From the NCBI RefSeq assembly GCF_007830455.1, contig NZ_VLLB01000001.1, forward strand, positions 1,116,001 to 1,180,000: 64,000 nucleotides of DNA, written 5' to 3'. How positions within the stretch are numbered: the first letter of the stretch is position 1; each line of letters opens with the position of its first letter. The notes below the pieces were generated by a model. The model was not told where the DNA came from, did no database searches, and saw only the letters and a list, made by a program, of their open reading frames with translations. The translations under genes were made by a program, and so were the position numbers. Source of the DNA: Pseudoduganella lurida (lineage in GTDB: Bacteria; Pseudomonadota; Gammaproteobacteria; Burkholderiales; Burkholderiaceae_D). This document shows, one piece after another, positions 42,267-50,855 of the stretch.

Positions 42267-43148
42267 TCACAGCTTCGCTTGCAGGAATTCCAGGAAGCAC
42301 CCGATGCGCCGGGCCAGCCGCGTGTTGCGGTAATAAACAGCGTGGATCTGCTGCCGGTAGCCGCTGTTGGCGTCGGCCAGCACCGGGACCAGCCGGCCCG
42401 CCGCGATGTCGGCGCGCGTCATGAAATCCGCCAGGCAGGCGATGCCCTGGCCGGCCAGCGCCAGCTGGCGCAGGGTTTCACCCGACGATGCCGCGAGCGC
42501 GGGCGTCACGGCGAGGCTGTCGCCGCCGGCATGGCGCAGCGGCCACACGTTGCCGGCGTCGTACTGCACGAAACCGAGCAGCGCGTGCTGCGCCAAATCC
42601 GCAGGAGTGGACGGCACGGCGTGGCTGGCCAGATAAGCGGGACTGGCCAGCACGTGCAGCGCGCTGGCGCTCAGGGGACGCGCATGCAGCGTCGAATCGG
42701 CCAGTGCACCGATACGTATCGCGATGTCGGTCCGATGTTCGATCAGGTCGGCAATCCGGTCGTTGGAGGTGAGCTCCAGGCGGATCGCCGGGTACATGGC
42801 CCGGAACTCCGCCACGTGCGGTACCACGCAGTGCAGCATGAACGGTGATGCGGCATCGATGGCCAACCGGCCGGACGGCTGCCGGTCCCGGTCGAGCAGC
42901 GATTCCTCGGCCAGCCCGAGCGCGGCGAGGATGCTGCGAGCCTGGTCCAGAAGCAGGTGGCCCTCCTCCGTCAGCTCCATGCGGCGGGTGGTACGGGTGA
43001 GCAGCGACGACTGCAGTTTCTGTTCCAGCCGGGCCAGGGCACGGCTCACGCCGGAGGTCGTTTGCCCCAGCCGGGCGGCAGCGCCGCTGATCGAGCCGCT
43101 GTCGACCACGGCCACGAAGGTGTGCAGGTCGTCCGAATTGATTTGCAT
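42267..43148 (-). CDS. LysR-family transcriptional regulator
   Basis: A 293-residue protein. The N-terminal winged helix-turn-helix (2-60, DLHTFVAVVDSGSISGAAARLGQTTSGVSRALARLEQ as a continuous region) is followed by the effector-binding domain (about 90-290), with RLAIDAASPFMLHCVVP and ELTSNDRIADLIEHRTDIAIR. It belongs to the CrgA/AaeR-type subgroup that often controls an adjacent divergent gene. No obvious target is adjacent; the next gene is a PEP-CTERM protein 330 bp away, and regulation of it is possible. The ATG at 43148 is the conserved start (MQINSDDLHTF). Confidence 0.92.
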   Translation of the reverse strand: MQINSDDLHTFVAVVDSGSISGAAARLGQTTSGVSRALARLEQKLQSSLLTRTTRRMELTEEGHLLLDQARSILAALGLAEESLLDRDRQPSGRLAIDAASPFMLHCVVPHVAEFRAMYPAIRLELTSNDRIADLIEHRTDIAIRIGALADSTLHARPLSASALHVLASPAYLASHAVPSTPADLAQHALLGFVQYDAGNVWPLRHAGGDSLAVTPALAASSGETLRQLALAGQGIACLADFMTRADIAAGRLVPVLADANSGYRQQIHAVYYRNTRLARRIGCFLEFLQAKL

Positions 43149-43480
43149 GGCGCGATTATAAGACGGCCGTGACGGGAGTTCGCTGGCCCGCCTCCCCGGC
43201 ACAGCCCGGTGCCAGCCAGTCACTCTTGTTAACAAACTGCGACTCAGCAATAAAAATATTTTCTTGACCTTTGCTGTCGCCTCAGCTCTGCCCTTGAAAG
43301 CCGCAAAACTGCTGCGTCGCACATTTCATTAATAAACAAAAGGACGTGACATCAAGGTTATATTGACAATGTTAGCAACAATGAAAATTGATATTTTCAA
43401 CAGGCCTTCGGATCCCGGTTGCCCTGTGGCTAACGCGAAATCACACTTTCGTCACAACAATCGAATCAAGGGGTAATACA
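43149..43480. other. AT-rich intergenic region before the FxDxF-PEP-CTERM gene
   Basis: 330 bp between the divergent LysR gene and the PEP-CTERM gene, clearly lower in GC from 43220. TTGACC (43264) and TTGACA (43363-43368) are possible -35 boxes, but neither has a good -10 at the right spacing. A long leader and control by the neighbouring LysR regulator are possible; nothing is proven. Confidence 0.4.
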
Positions 43481-44026
43481 ATGAAGAAAGCTTTTATGAG
43501 CAAGGTAGCCGGCTCCCTCCTGCTGACTGCCGGCATGCTGGCAGCAGGCGCGGCATCGGCCGACACGTCGACCCTCGAATTCAAGGGCACGAGTGCCGGC
43601 TTCAGCGCCCAGCATGAGTACAGCGCCTCCAGCTTCACGGACACTTTCCTGTTCTCGATCGATGACTCGGTCGCCCAGAATGCCTACGGCAATGCGCTGG
43701 CCGGCTTCGACAGCAAGATGCTGTTCAACTACGGCATCACGGATATCCAGTTCTTCTCCGTGGGCGCCGACGGTTCGCACACCGATATCGCCACGACCTT
43801 CCTGCCAGGCGTCTTCGTGACGTTCAAGGCGGACAGCGCCCTGACCGCCGGCAACTACGGCTTCAGCATCACGGGCCGCACCATCTCGGGCACCGAGAGC
43901 GGCTCCTATGGCGGCAACCTGACGCTGGCGCCGGTGCCGGAACCGGCAACCTACGCCATGCTGGGCGTCGGTATCGGCCTGCTGGCCTTCACGGCACGCC
44001 GCAAATCGAACAACAAACTGGGCTGA
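43481..44026 (+). CDS. FxDxF-subtype PEP-CTERM surface protein
   Basis: A 181-residue exported protein. It has a signal peptide (MKKAFMSKVAGSLLLTAGML...ASA), FTDTFLFS at about residue 55 (the FxDxF motif), and a C-terminal VPEPATYAMLGVGIGLLAF helix followed by ARRKSNN. This subtype is sorted by exosortase together with exopolysaccharide production. There is no catalytic motif, so it is probably structural. RBS AGGGG precedes the ATG. A terminator follows directly. No exosortase gene is in the window. Confidence 0.9.
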   Translation: MKKAFMSKVAGSLLLTAGMLAAGAASADTSTLEFKGTSAGFSAQHEYSASSFTDTFLFSIDDSVAQNAYGNALAGFDSKMLFNYGITDIQFFSVGADGSHTDIATTFLPGVFVTFKADSALTAGNYGFSITGRTISGTESGSYGGNLTLAPVPEPATYAMLGVGIGLLAFTARRKSNNKLG

Positions 44027-44046
44027 TCGCACGGTCCGTTCGCAAG

Positions 44047-44071
44047 ACCCGCCTTCGGGCGGGTTTTTTTC
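44047..44071 (+). terminator. Terminator after the PEP-CTERM gene
   Basis: ACCCGCC-TTC-GGGCGGGT followed by eight T residues, 20 bp after the stop codon. Confidence 0.92.
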
Positions 44072-44127
44072 GTCCGGATCTCCTGCGGATGAAAACAGGC
44101 GGGATACCCGCACCCGTCTAAGCCCTA

Positions 44128-45223
44128 GGCGCTGTCACTGGCACCTGTGGAAGTCTCCCGTCTTAACCCGACTCGACCGTATTATGGCCCAGGGCTGCGA
44201 CGAGACAGTCGGCCGGGGTGGCCCAGCGCGCCCCTTCGAGTCCATGTCGCCAGCCCAGGTAATTCGGCAGATAATGGCTCGCCACACCATTGAAGCGCGC
44301 CAGCCAGCGATGGAAGCGGCCGTGATAGCCGTTGATGTTTTGCAGGTGGACGGCGTCACGCACCCGCACGCCGGCGCGCAGGTTCACGGTTTCATGCCGA
44401 AGTCCGGCTGCGCTGGCGAAGGCGCGATAGGCCGCCGCACTGTCCGTGACCAGCATGACGTCCTCGGGGAGGATAGGCCCCAGATACTGGTGCAATTGCT
44501 GCGCCGTCACCGGCCCGCGGCCGCATACGAAATCGCGCGTCCGGCCGCCGCGGTCGCGCGCCACCAGGATGCAATCGAGTTCCCTTGAAATGCCGCGCCC
44601 CCTGGCTTTGCCGCCGCGGCGCCGTGCGGGACGGGTCAGGTGCCGGCTGCCCTTCTGTGATTCCAGCAGATAGGTTTCATCCGCTTCGACGATGCCCTGC
44701 AGCCTGGCGGGCCGGTCGTCCTTCGCCCACTGCAGGAAACGGTGGCGCCAGCGAAAGCTGGTGTTGCGATGGATGGCCACCTTGTCCGCGGCAGCGCGCA
44801 CCGTCACGGCATCGAGCAGGCACTGCAGGAAGGACAGCCACTTGCCGCGCAGGCGCAGATACGCCAGCGGCGTGTTGGTCAGCTTGTTGAAGGTGCGGTG
44901 GCAGGCGCAGCATCGATACCGCTGCAGGCCGTAGGAGAAGCCATGCCGATACGTGCGCGGGTGCTTGCAGTGCGGGCAGATGCGGCAGTCGTTGCCATGT
45001 TGCTCGATCAACTGCAAGCAGGCCGCCAGCATCGTCGCAGGCACCAGGCTTGCCTGCAATGTTGCCAGCTGGGCGGCCGTCAGGCGCTCCAGTTGCTGCT
45101 TGACGTGCGTGAGAAAGTGGATGAAACCACCGTCGTTCATGGGAACCTCCGTCATCAACATTGGTTGAGACAGGTATTCCGGCGAATGGTTCAGTTCATT
45201 CTACAGGTACGGGTGACAGCGCC
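44128..45223 (-). mobile_element. IS1595-family insertion sequence
   Basis: A 1.1-kb element. Terminal inverted repeats are GGCGCTGTCAC-N4-ACCTGT-R-GAA at 44128 and, inverted, ending at 45223. Flanking eight-base sequences AAGCCCTA and ATGCGCTA agree at six positions; an IS1595 insertion should give an eight-base duplication, so this copy may be old or its flanks altered. It contains one complete transposase gene. The right end is 42 bp from the asparaginase start codon. Confidence 0.85.
44163..45140 (-). CDS. IS1595-family transposase
   Basis: A 325-residue transposase. It has an N-terminal zinc ribbon (CRICPHCKHP and YRCCACHRTF), a helix-turn-helix, then the ISXO2-like catalytic domain with VEADETYLLES, VTDSAAAYRAF and a conserved INGYHGRFHRWLARFNGVA end. 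All the expected parts are there and the frame is uninterrupted, so the element may still be mobile. The ATG at 45140 has GGAGGTTCCC in front; in-frame starts two and seven codons earlier lack that spacing. Confidence 0.92.
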   Translation of the reverse strand: MNDGGFIHFLTHVKQQLERLTAAQLATLQASLVPATMLAACLQLIEQHGNDCRICPHCKHPRTYRHGFSYGLQRYRCCACHRTFNKLTNTPLAYLRLRGKWLSFLQCLLDAVTVRAAADKVAIHRNTSFRWRHRFLQWAKDDRPARLQGIVEADETYLLESQKGSRHLTRPARRRGGKARGRGISRELDCILVARDRGGRTRDFVCGRGPVTAQQLHQYLGPILPEDVMLVTDSAAAYRAFASAAGLRHETVNLRAGVRVRDAVHLQNINGYHGRFHRWLARFNGVASHYLPNYLGWRHGLEGARWATPADCLVAALGHNTVESG

Positions 45224-45265
45224 ATGCGCTAAGATGCTGCTTTGCCAAGTTCTGAGAGGATGCCC

Positions 45266-46336
45266 ATGCTGCGCCAAACGCTTTCCCGTCACTTTCTGCT
45301 GCTTGCGACCTGCCTGTGCCTGGCTGCCGCGGCCCAGGCACAGAAGCTGCCCAATGTGATGATCCTTGCCACCGGCGGCACGATTGCCGGCACGGGTGCC
45401 AGCAGCACCACCACCGTGGGCTACACGGCCGCGACGGTGGGCGTTCAGCAGCTGATCGGAGCGGTACCGGAGCTGGCAGAGGTGGCGAACGTGAAGGGCG
45501 AGCAGGTCTTCCAGATCGCCAGCGAAAGCATGACGAACGAGCATTGGCTCACGCTGGGCAAGCGGGTCAATGCGCTGCTGGCGCAGAATGATGTCGACGG
45601 GATCGTCATCACGCACGGCACCGACACGATGGAAGAAACCGCCTACTTCCTGGATCTCGTCGTGAAGAGCCGCAAGCCGGTGGTGCTGGTCGGCGCGATG
45701 CGCCCTTCCACCGCGCTGTCCGCCGATGGCCCGATCAACCTGTTCAATGCCGTGCTGGTGGCCGGCAGCCGCGATGCCGTCGGCAAGGGCGTGCTGGTGG
45801 CGCTGAACGACCAGATCCACGCCGCGCGTGACGTCACGAAGTCCAATACCTCCACACCGGACAGCTTCCGCACGCCGGAATTGGGACTGCTCGGCTATAT
45901 CCAGGGCGGCAAGCCATTCTTCTATCGCGCTTCGACGCGCAGGCATACGGCCGACACGGAATTCGATATCGCCAATGTGAATACGCTGCCGCAGGTCGAT
46001 ATCGTGTACGGCTATGCCAGCATGAATACCGTCGCCCTCGATGCATTCGTGGCTGCCGGTGCGAAAGGGATTATCCATGCCGGTGTCGGCGATGGCAGCC
46101 TGGCCGCCCGCGTCAAGCCGGCACTGATTGCCGCGCGTAAAAAGGGGACAATCATCGTGCGCGCCAGCCGCGTGGGCCAGGGTATCCTGGCGCGCAATGG
46201 CGAAGCGAATGACGACGAGCTGGATTTTATCGCCGCCGATACGCTCAATCCGCAAAAGGCCCGCATCCTGCTGATGCTGGCATTGACCAGGACCACCAAT
46301 ACCGCGGAAATCCAGCGCATGTTCTATACGTATTGA
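45266..46336 (+). CDS. ansB: Type II L-asparaginase (periplasmic)
   Basis: A 356-residue protein with a signal peptide (LLLATCLCLAAAAQAQ), so predicted to be periplasmic. The catalytic threonine is Thr39 in ATGGTIAGTG; THGTDTMEETA carries the second catalytic Thr-Asp, and VGAMRPSTALSADGP the conserved lysine-region equivalent. It hydrolyses asparagine to aspartate and ammonia, and may also act on glutamine. I start at ATG 45266 since GAGAGG lies six bases upstream; an ATG two codons earlier would abut it. The IS1595 end lies only 42 bp upstream, so the native promoter has probably been displaced. A terminator follows the gene. Confidence 0.93.
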   Translation: MLRQTLSRHFLLLATCLCLAAAAQAQKLPNVMILATGGTIAGTGASSTTTVGYTAATVGVQQLIGAVPELAEVANVKGEQVFQIASESMTNEHWLTLGKRVNALLAQNDVDGIVITHGTDTMEETAYFLDLVVKSRKPVVLVGAMRPSTALSADGPINLFNAVLVAGSRDAVGKGVLVALNDQIHAARDVTKSNTSTPDSFRTPELGLLGYIQGGKPFFYRASTRRHTADTEFDIANVNTLPQVDIVYGYASMNTVALDAFVAAGAKGIIHAGVGDGSLAARVKPALIAARKKGTIIVRASRVGQGILARNGEANDDELDFIAADTLNPQKARILLMLALTRTTNTAEIQRMFYTY

Positions 46337-46351
46337 AGTAAACCGATAATG

Positions 46352-46390
46352 AAAATGCCTGCCGGCTTCCGAAGTCAGCAGGCATTTTTT
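46352..46390 (+). terminator. Terminator after the asparaginase gene
   Basis: AAAATGCCTGC pairs with GCAGGCATTTT across a 13-base loop, then a T-run. It lies 16 bp after the stop codon. Confidence 0.88.
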
Positions 46391-46456
46391 ATTTGAAGTT
46401 TTATTTGGAACACGCCAGTGCTTGCCAAGCCAACCCCTGGCATGAGCGAACCAGTA

Positions 46457-47350
46457 TCAAGCTTGCTGCAACAGGCTGGCCGCCGCCGTGATGACTTCCC
46501 GCCCCAGCAATTCCAGGGCGTGCGACTGTACCCGCCATGCGTGCCAGAACAATGGCACGTCCGTGAAGCGGCCCGGGGCGACATCCACCAGCTCGCCCGT
46601 TTCCACCAGCGCATCGCATTGCTGTGACGGCAGCATGCCGTAACCGATGCCCAGCCGGGCCGCCTGCAGGAAAGGATCGCTGGCGGGCAGATAATGCACC
46701 GGATAGGCGCCCGCCATTAATCCCAATTCCTTCAGCAGGAAATCGGCCTGCAATGTGTCCTTGCGCGAGAAAACCAGCACCGGTGCGCGGATTGCCGCTT
46801 CGCGATTGAATCCCGCGGAAAACCAGCGTTGCACGAATTGCGGCGATCCGACCATCCGGTAGCGCATGAAACCCAATGGCGCGACGGTACAGCCGCGCAT
46901 TGCCGTCGCCGCGCTCGATATACCGGCCACTGCCAGTCCTTTCTCCAGCAGCGCATAAGTGTAATTCTGCTCGTCCAGTACGATATCGAGCGTCATGCGC
47001 TGCGCCGCCAGGAATGGCGCGATGGCCGGCAGTAACCAGGTTGCGAGCGTGTCGTTATTGACTGCGACGGGTATCTGCAGAGGGCCCGACTGGTCGGTGC
47101 GCAAATCGGCCTGGAACTCCTGCTCCAGCAGCCGGGTTCGGCGCAGGTACACCAGCAGGCGCTGGCCCGTGGCCGTCGGACGGCATGGCCGGCTGCGCAC
47201 CAGCAGGGGCGCACCCAGCGCCATTTCCAGCCCTGCGATGCGCTGGGAGACAGCGGAGGGCGTGATCCGCAGCTGCAATGCCGCGGTGTCGAAACTGCCC
47301 GTCTCCGCCGTCGCGAGGAAGGCATCGCATTGCCTGGCGTCGAGTCCCAT
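46457..47350 (-). CDS. argP: LysR-family regulator ArgP
   Basis: A 297-residue protein. The N-terminal helix-turn-helix is LDARQCDAFLATAETGSF with AALQLRITPSAVSQRI, as in E. coli ArgP (IciA). The C-terminal effector domain contains PLGFMRYRMVGSPQF. ArgP activates argO for arginine/lysine export and responds to both amino acids. It is divergent from argO over about 100 bp, the classic arrangement. I used ATG 47350 (MGLDAR, with AAGG upstream); a TTG five codons earlier is less likely. Confidence 0.92.
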   Translation of the reverse strand: MGLDARQCDAFLATAETGSFDTAALQLRITPSAVSQRIAGLEMALGAPLLVRSRPCRPTATGQRLLVYLRRTRLLEQEFQADLRTDQSGPLQIPVAVNNDTLATWLLPAIAPFLAAQRMTLDIVLDEQNYTYALLEKGLAVAGISSAATAMRGCTVAPLGFMRYRMVGSPQFVQRWFSAGFNREAAIRAPVLVFSRKDTLQADFLLKELGLMAGAYPVHYLPASDPFLQAARLGIGYGMLPSQQCDALVETGELVDVAPGRFTDVPLFWHAWRVQSHALELLGREVITAAASLLQQA

Positions 47351-47452
47351 CGTTACCTTAGTCAATTTAATGAAGCCGTAGATATTTTAATGCAGCTTCA
47401 TTTAACTGGTCTGCTACTGCAGAATGACCGCCATTGAACGGGAGACGACAGG

Positions 47453-48076
47453 ATGGCGGGAACGGTATTTTTGAGCGGACTGGCACTGGGCGCCAGCCTG
47501 ATCATGGCGATCGGTGCACAGAATGCCCATGTCCTGCGGATGGGGGTGCGGCGCAGCCATGTGCCGCTGACGGTGGCAACCTGCATCCTCGTCGATGCGC
47601 TGCTGATCGCGGCCGGGGTGGCCGGGGCGGGCGCGCTGATCGGCGGATCGCCGGCGCTGATGGGCGTGGCGCGCTGGGGCGGCGCCGCCTTCCTGCTGTG
47701 GTACGGGCTGCGCAGCTGGCGCGGCCTGCTGGCGGACAGCCGCCTGGAGATCGATGCCGACGCCCCGCTGCCCTCCGCCGCGGCGGCCCTGGCAGCCGTG
47801 CTGGCGATGTCGCTGCTCAATCCGCACGTGTACCTGGACACGGTGGTGCTGCTGGGATCGATCGGCGGCCGCTACCCGGCACCCGAGCGGCTGGCATTCT
47901 CGGCGGGGGCGATGACGGCCTCGCTGCTGTGGTTCACGCTGCTGGGGTTCGGCGCTGCGCGTTTCTCCCGTGTGCTGGCGCGGCCGCTGGTCTGGAAATG
48001 CATCGAGGCGCTGACAGGCGCCGTCATGCTGACGCTGGCCGCCGGCCTGATCCTCGACGGCATCGCCGCCGCCTGA
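47453..48076 (+). CDS. argO: LysE/ArgO-family amino acid exporter
   Basis: A 207-residue membrane protein with six predicted helices. It has the conserved start LSGLALGASLIMAIGAQNAHVLR and the signature SLLNPHVYLDTVVLLGSIGG of LysE/ArgO. It exports arginine or lysine to avoid overload. Its position divergent from argP supports the ArgO assignment. The ATG has GGGAGACGACAGG upstream. Confidence 0.93.
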   Translation: MAGTVFLSGLALGASLIMAIGAQNAHVLRMGVRRSHVPLTVATCILVDALLIAAGVAGAGALIGGSPALMGVARWGGAAFLLWYGLRSWRGLLADSRLEIDADAPLPSAAAALAAVLAMSLLNPHVYLDTVVLLGSIGGRYPAPERLAFSAGAMTASLLWFTLLGFGAARFSRVLARPLVWKCIEALTGAVMLTLAAGLILDGIAAA

Positions 48077-48079
48077 TCG

Positions 48080-48730
48080 TCAGGCCTGCCGGTGCCCGCA
48101 CTCCGTGCAGAACTTCGTGCCGGGCTGCAGCATCGTGGAGCAGGCCGTGCAGGCCGTCAGCTGGGCCGTCTTGTGGCCGCATTCGGGACAGAATTTCGCG
48201 CCATGCGTCTCGGCCCGGCACTGCGAGCAGACCAGTTGCATCTCCTGCTGCACGTCGTGACGCGTGCCCCGGCTCTCGCCTTCCACGCCGGCGCGTTCCG
48301 AGGCACTGCGTACCTCGCCCTGGGCGCGCGCCTTGGTGATCGCCACCTGCACGTTGGGCGCGCAATTGAAGCACAGGCCGTTGGCGCTGTCGAAGCACGG
48401 CTCGCAGACGTAATCGTGGCAGTTGCCGCAGCGGTTGAAGTGCGCCTTGCCGTCCGCGACGGCCTGCGTGAAGGCCTCGTCGCGCGCCGAATGCCAGCCC
48501 GCCTCCGCCAGCCCGCCCAGCACCGTGCTGGCATTACCCAGCAGCCCGCCGAACATGTTCGCGCCCTTCTGGATCCAGCCGGACGCCTGGCCGCTGCGAT
48601 ACGGCCTGAAGCGGGTGCGCCAGCGGTCGTTGCAGCGCTGGCAGTAGAACTCGAACTGGAAGCCCGCGTCGACCCCCGATGAATTGCTCAGGTCCTGGAC
48701 ATTGCTCGAGAATCGGATTTCCGCCGACAT
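48080..48730 (-). CDS. Zinc-ribbon protein with repeated double-CxxC motifs
   Basis: A 216-residue soluble protein. At least four zinc-binding pairs are seen: CQRC, CGNC...CEPC, CSQCRAE...CPECGH and CTACSTM...CTECGH, the last two in zinc-ribbon form. The middle (about 55-90) has a hydrophobic stretch (MFGGLLGNASTVLGGLAEAG). It resembles zinc-ribbon proteins of the double-zinc-ribbon type found near stress genes; the partner and role are not known. The stop is four bases from the argO stop, so the genes converge. Confidence 0.75.
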   Translation of the reverse strand: MSAEIRFSSNVQDLSNSSGVDAGFQFEFYCQRCNDRWRTRFRPYRSGQASGWIQKGANMFGGLLGNASTVLGGLAEAGWHSARDEAFTQAVADGKAHFNRCGNCHDYVCEPCFDSANGLCFNCAPNVQVAITKARAQGEVRSASERAGVEGESRGTRHDVQQEMQLVCSQCRAETHGAKFCPECGHKTAQLTACTACSTMLQPGTKFCTECGHRQA

Positions 48731-48813
48731 ACCATTCCTCCGTTTTGGCTAGCCACCGATTATACGAAGGGAATGGTTCAGCCAGTAAAGATTTATCGGA
48801 AAAACAACATCTT

Positions 48814-48978
48814 TCAACGGTGGAAGCGCGGCCCGCACAGCACCCGCAGGATCACCTGCCGGTCGAGGCGGCAGGACTCCATGTAGCGGATGGCCCCATC
48901 GATGCCTTCGGTATCGCAGAGCCGCAGCGCGCGGTCGATGACGGCGGCGGTGGTATGGTCGGTGCGGTGTTCACACAT
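48814..48978 (-). CDS. Small hypothetical protein
   Basis: A 54-residue protein (MCEHRTDHTTAAVIDRALRLC...) with a mixed-charge helical pattern. ATG 48978 has AGGAGGAC eight bases upstream; an in-frame ATG six codons earlier (48996) has GAGGAG, so either start could be used. I recognise no family. Confidence 0.5.
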   Translation of the reverse strand: MCEHRTDHTTAAVIDRALRLCDTEGIDGAIRYMESCRLDRQVILRVLCGPRFHR

Positions 48979-49235
48979 GGTTGGGTCCTCCTGCATGGGG
49001 TCTCCTCGAAAGCCGGTGTCGATCCGGCAGAACCAGCTTAAGGCTGGAAGGCGCTCCGATGCGCAACGCCGATGTTTCGTTCGTAAGCAAATGTGAACGA
49101 GCGTGCGGTTTTGCAAGGCCCGGCAAGCGCGCGCCGCGGGCCGGCGCTCGACGATAAACTTGGTAAAAGTTCAATGACTGACTTTCCGTCCGCTAGGCGC
49201 CGCCGTCTGCTCGCGTTTCCAGCTCGGCAATCCCG

Positions 49236-49308
49236 GCACGAGTTTTCAGCACGAGTTTTCAGCACGAACTTTCAGCACGCGTTTTCAGCACAGAATTCAG
49301 CACGAATG
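49236..49308. repeat. Tandem 13-bp repeats upstream of the pao operon
   Basis: GCACGAGTTTTCA occurs twice in a row (49236, 49249), then three variants (49262, 49275, and a 12-base one at 49288) and a partial GCACGAATG (49300). The array is 30 bp before the ATG of the first pao gene. The upstream region 49000-49235 contains no confident gene. Confidence 0.85.
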
Positions 49309-49338
49309 TCGACCCTCTGCCGGTCCGAAAGGAGCCCC

Positions 49339-49866
49339 ATGCCCGATACCTTCACCCGCAGCACGATCACCATCAACGGTGCCGAGCTGCCCCTGCCGGC
49401 CGACCCGCGCGTGTCGCTGCTGGATTTCCTGCGCGAGCACCTGCACCTGTCCGGCACCAAGAAAGGCTGCAACCAGGGTGCCTGCGGTGCCTGCACCGTG
49501 CTCGTCGATGGCGAACGCATCCTGTCCTGCCTGGCGCTGGCCGTGCAGTACCAGGGCCGCACCATCACGTCCGTCGAAGGCCTTGCGCAGGACGGCACCT
49601 TGCACCCGCTGCAGCGCGCCTTCGTCGAGCACGACGGCTTCCAGTGCGGCTACTGCACGCCCGGCCAGCTGTGTTCGGCGTTGGGCATGGCGGCGGAACT
49701 GCGCCGCGGCGTGCCCAGCTACGTGACGGCGGACCTCGCGGCCGACGGCGTCGCGTTCAGCCAGGACGAGGTGCGCGAGCGCATGAGCGGCAACCTGTGC
49801 CGCTGCGGCGCCTACAACGGCATCGTGGCCGCCGTCACCGAATTCCACACGCAGGAGACACCATGA
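49339..49866 (+). CDS. paoA: 2Fe-2S subunit of a xanthine-dehydrogenase-family aldehyde oxidoreductase
   Basis: A 175-residue small subunit carrying two 2Fe-2S clusters: GCNQGACGACTVLVDG with a further Cys in ILSC, and CGYCTPGQ with CRCG in NLCRCGAYNGI. It passes electrons from the molybdenum centre to FAD. The ATG at 49339 has AAAGGAG upstream. E. coli PaoA has a Tat signal peptide and is longer; none is seen here, so the complex should be cytoplasmic. It overlaps paoB as ATGA. Confidence 0.9.
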   Translation: MPDTFTRSTITINGAELPLPADPRVSLLDFLREHLHLSGTKKGCNQGACGACTVLVDGERILSCLALAVQYQGRTITSVEGLAQDGTLHPLQRAFVEHDGFQCGYCTPGQLCSALGMAAELRRGVPSYVTADLAADGVAFSQDEVRERMSGNLCRCGAYNGIVAAVTEFHTQETP

Positions 49867-50846
49867 CGCCCTTCACCTTTGCCCGCGCGGCCAACGTGGC
49901 CGATGCCGTGCACCTGGCCGGCACGGCCGGCACGAAATACCTGGGCGGCGGCACCAACCTCGTCGACCTGATGCGCGAGACGGTGGAACAGCCGGCCGGC
50001 CTGGTCGACGTGACGGGCCTGCCGGACACGATCGAGGAGCGCGCCGATGGCAGCCTGCTGATCGGCGCGGCGGCGAAGAACACGGCCGTGGCCGAGCACC
50101 GCGCGGTGCGCGCGCGCTTCCCGCTGCTGTCCCGCGCCATCCTGGCAGGCGCCTCGGCGCAGATCCGCAACATGGCAACCGTGGGCGGCAACCTGCTGCA
50201 GCGCACCCGCTGCGCCTACTTCTACGACAACGCCGGCTCCCGCTGCAACAAGCGCACGCCGCAGCAGGGCTGCGACGCACTGGACGGCTTCAACCGCATG
50301 CACGCCGTGCTGGGTGCCTCCGAGGCCTGCGTGGCCACGCACCCGTCGGACATGTGCGTGGCCCTTGCCGCACTCGATGCGATCGTGCACCTGCAGGGCG
50401 CGCAAGGTACGCGCACCGTGCCGCTGACCGACTTCCACCTGCTGCCCGAAGACCACCCGGAGGTGGAGACCGTGCTGCAGCCGGGCGAACTGATCACGGC
50501 GATCGAGCTGCCGCCCCTGGCGTTCGCCGCCAATTCCGCCTACCGCAAGGTGCGCGACCGGGCCAGCTATGCGTTCGCGCTGGTGTCGGTGGCGGCGGCC
50601 ATCGAGATCGAGAACGGCATCGTGCGCGACGTGCGGCTGGCGCTGGGCGGCGTGGCCCACAAGCCCTGGCGCGCCCGCATCGCCGAGGGGATGCTCAAGG
50701 GCCGGCCGGCATTGGAAGCGCGCTTCCACGCGGCCGCGGCGGCGGAGCTGGCCCATGCCCGTCCCCTGCGCGACAACGGCTTCAAGATCGAACTGGCCAC
50801 GCGCACGGTCGTTGCCGTATTGGGCAGCCTGGCGGCGCGGCCCTGA
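49863..50846 (+). CDS. paoB: FAD-binding subunit of the aldehyde oxidoreductase
   Basis: A 327-residue FAD subunit with the motif YLGGGTNLVDLM and SAQIRNMATVGGNLLQRTRC. The cysteines in RTRCAYFYDNAGSRCNKR and QQGC match the extra 4Fe-4S cluster site of PaoB, which ordinary xanthine dehydrogenase FAD subunits lack. ATGA overlap with paoA; paoC begins nine bases after the stop. Its FAD passes electrons to an acceptor such as ferredoxin or quinone. Confidence 0.9.
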   Translation: MTPFTFARAANVADAVHLAGTAGTKYLGGGTNLVDLMRETVEQPAGLVDVTGLPDTIEERADGSLLIGAAAKNTAVAEHRAVRARFPLLSRAILAGASAQIRNMATVGGNLLQRTRCAYFYDNAGSRCNKRTPQQGCDALDGFNRMHAVLGASEACVATHPSDMCVALAALDAIVHLQGAQGTRTVPLTDFHLLPEDHPEVETVLQPGELITAIELPPLAFAANSAYRKVRDRASYAFALVSVAAAIEIENGIVRDVRLALGGVAHKPWRARIAEGMLKGRPALEARFHAAAAAELAHARPLRDNGFKIELATRTVVAVLGSLAARP

Positions 50847-50855
50847 GGAGAACCC

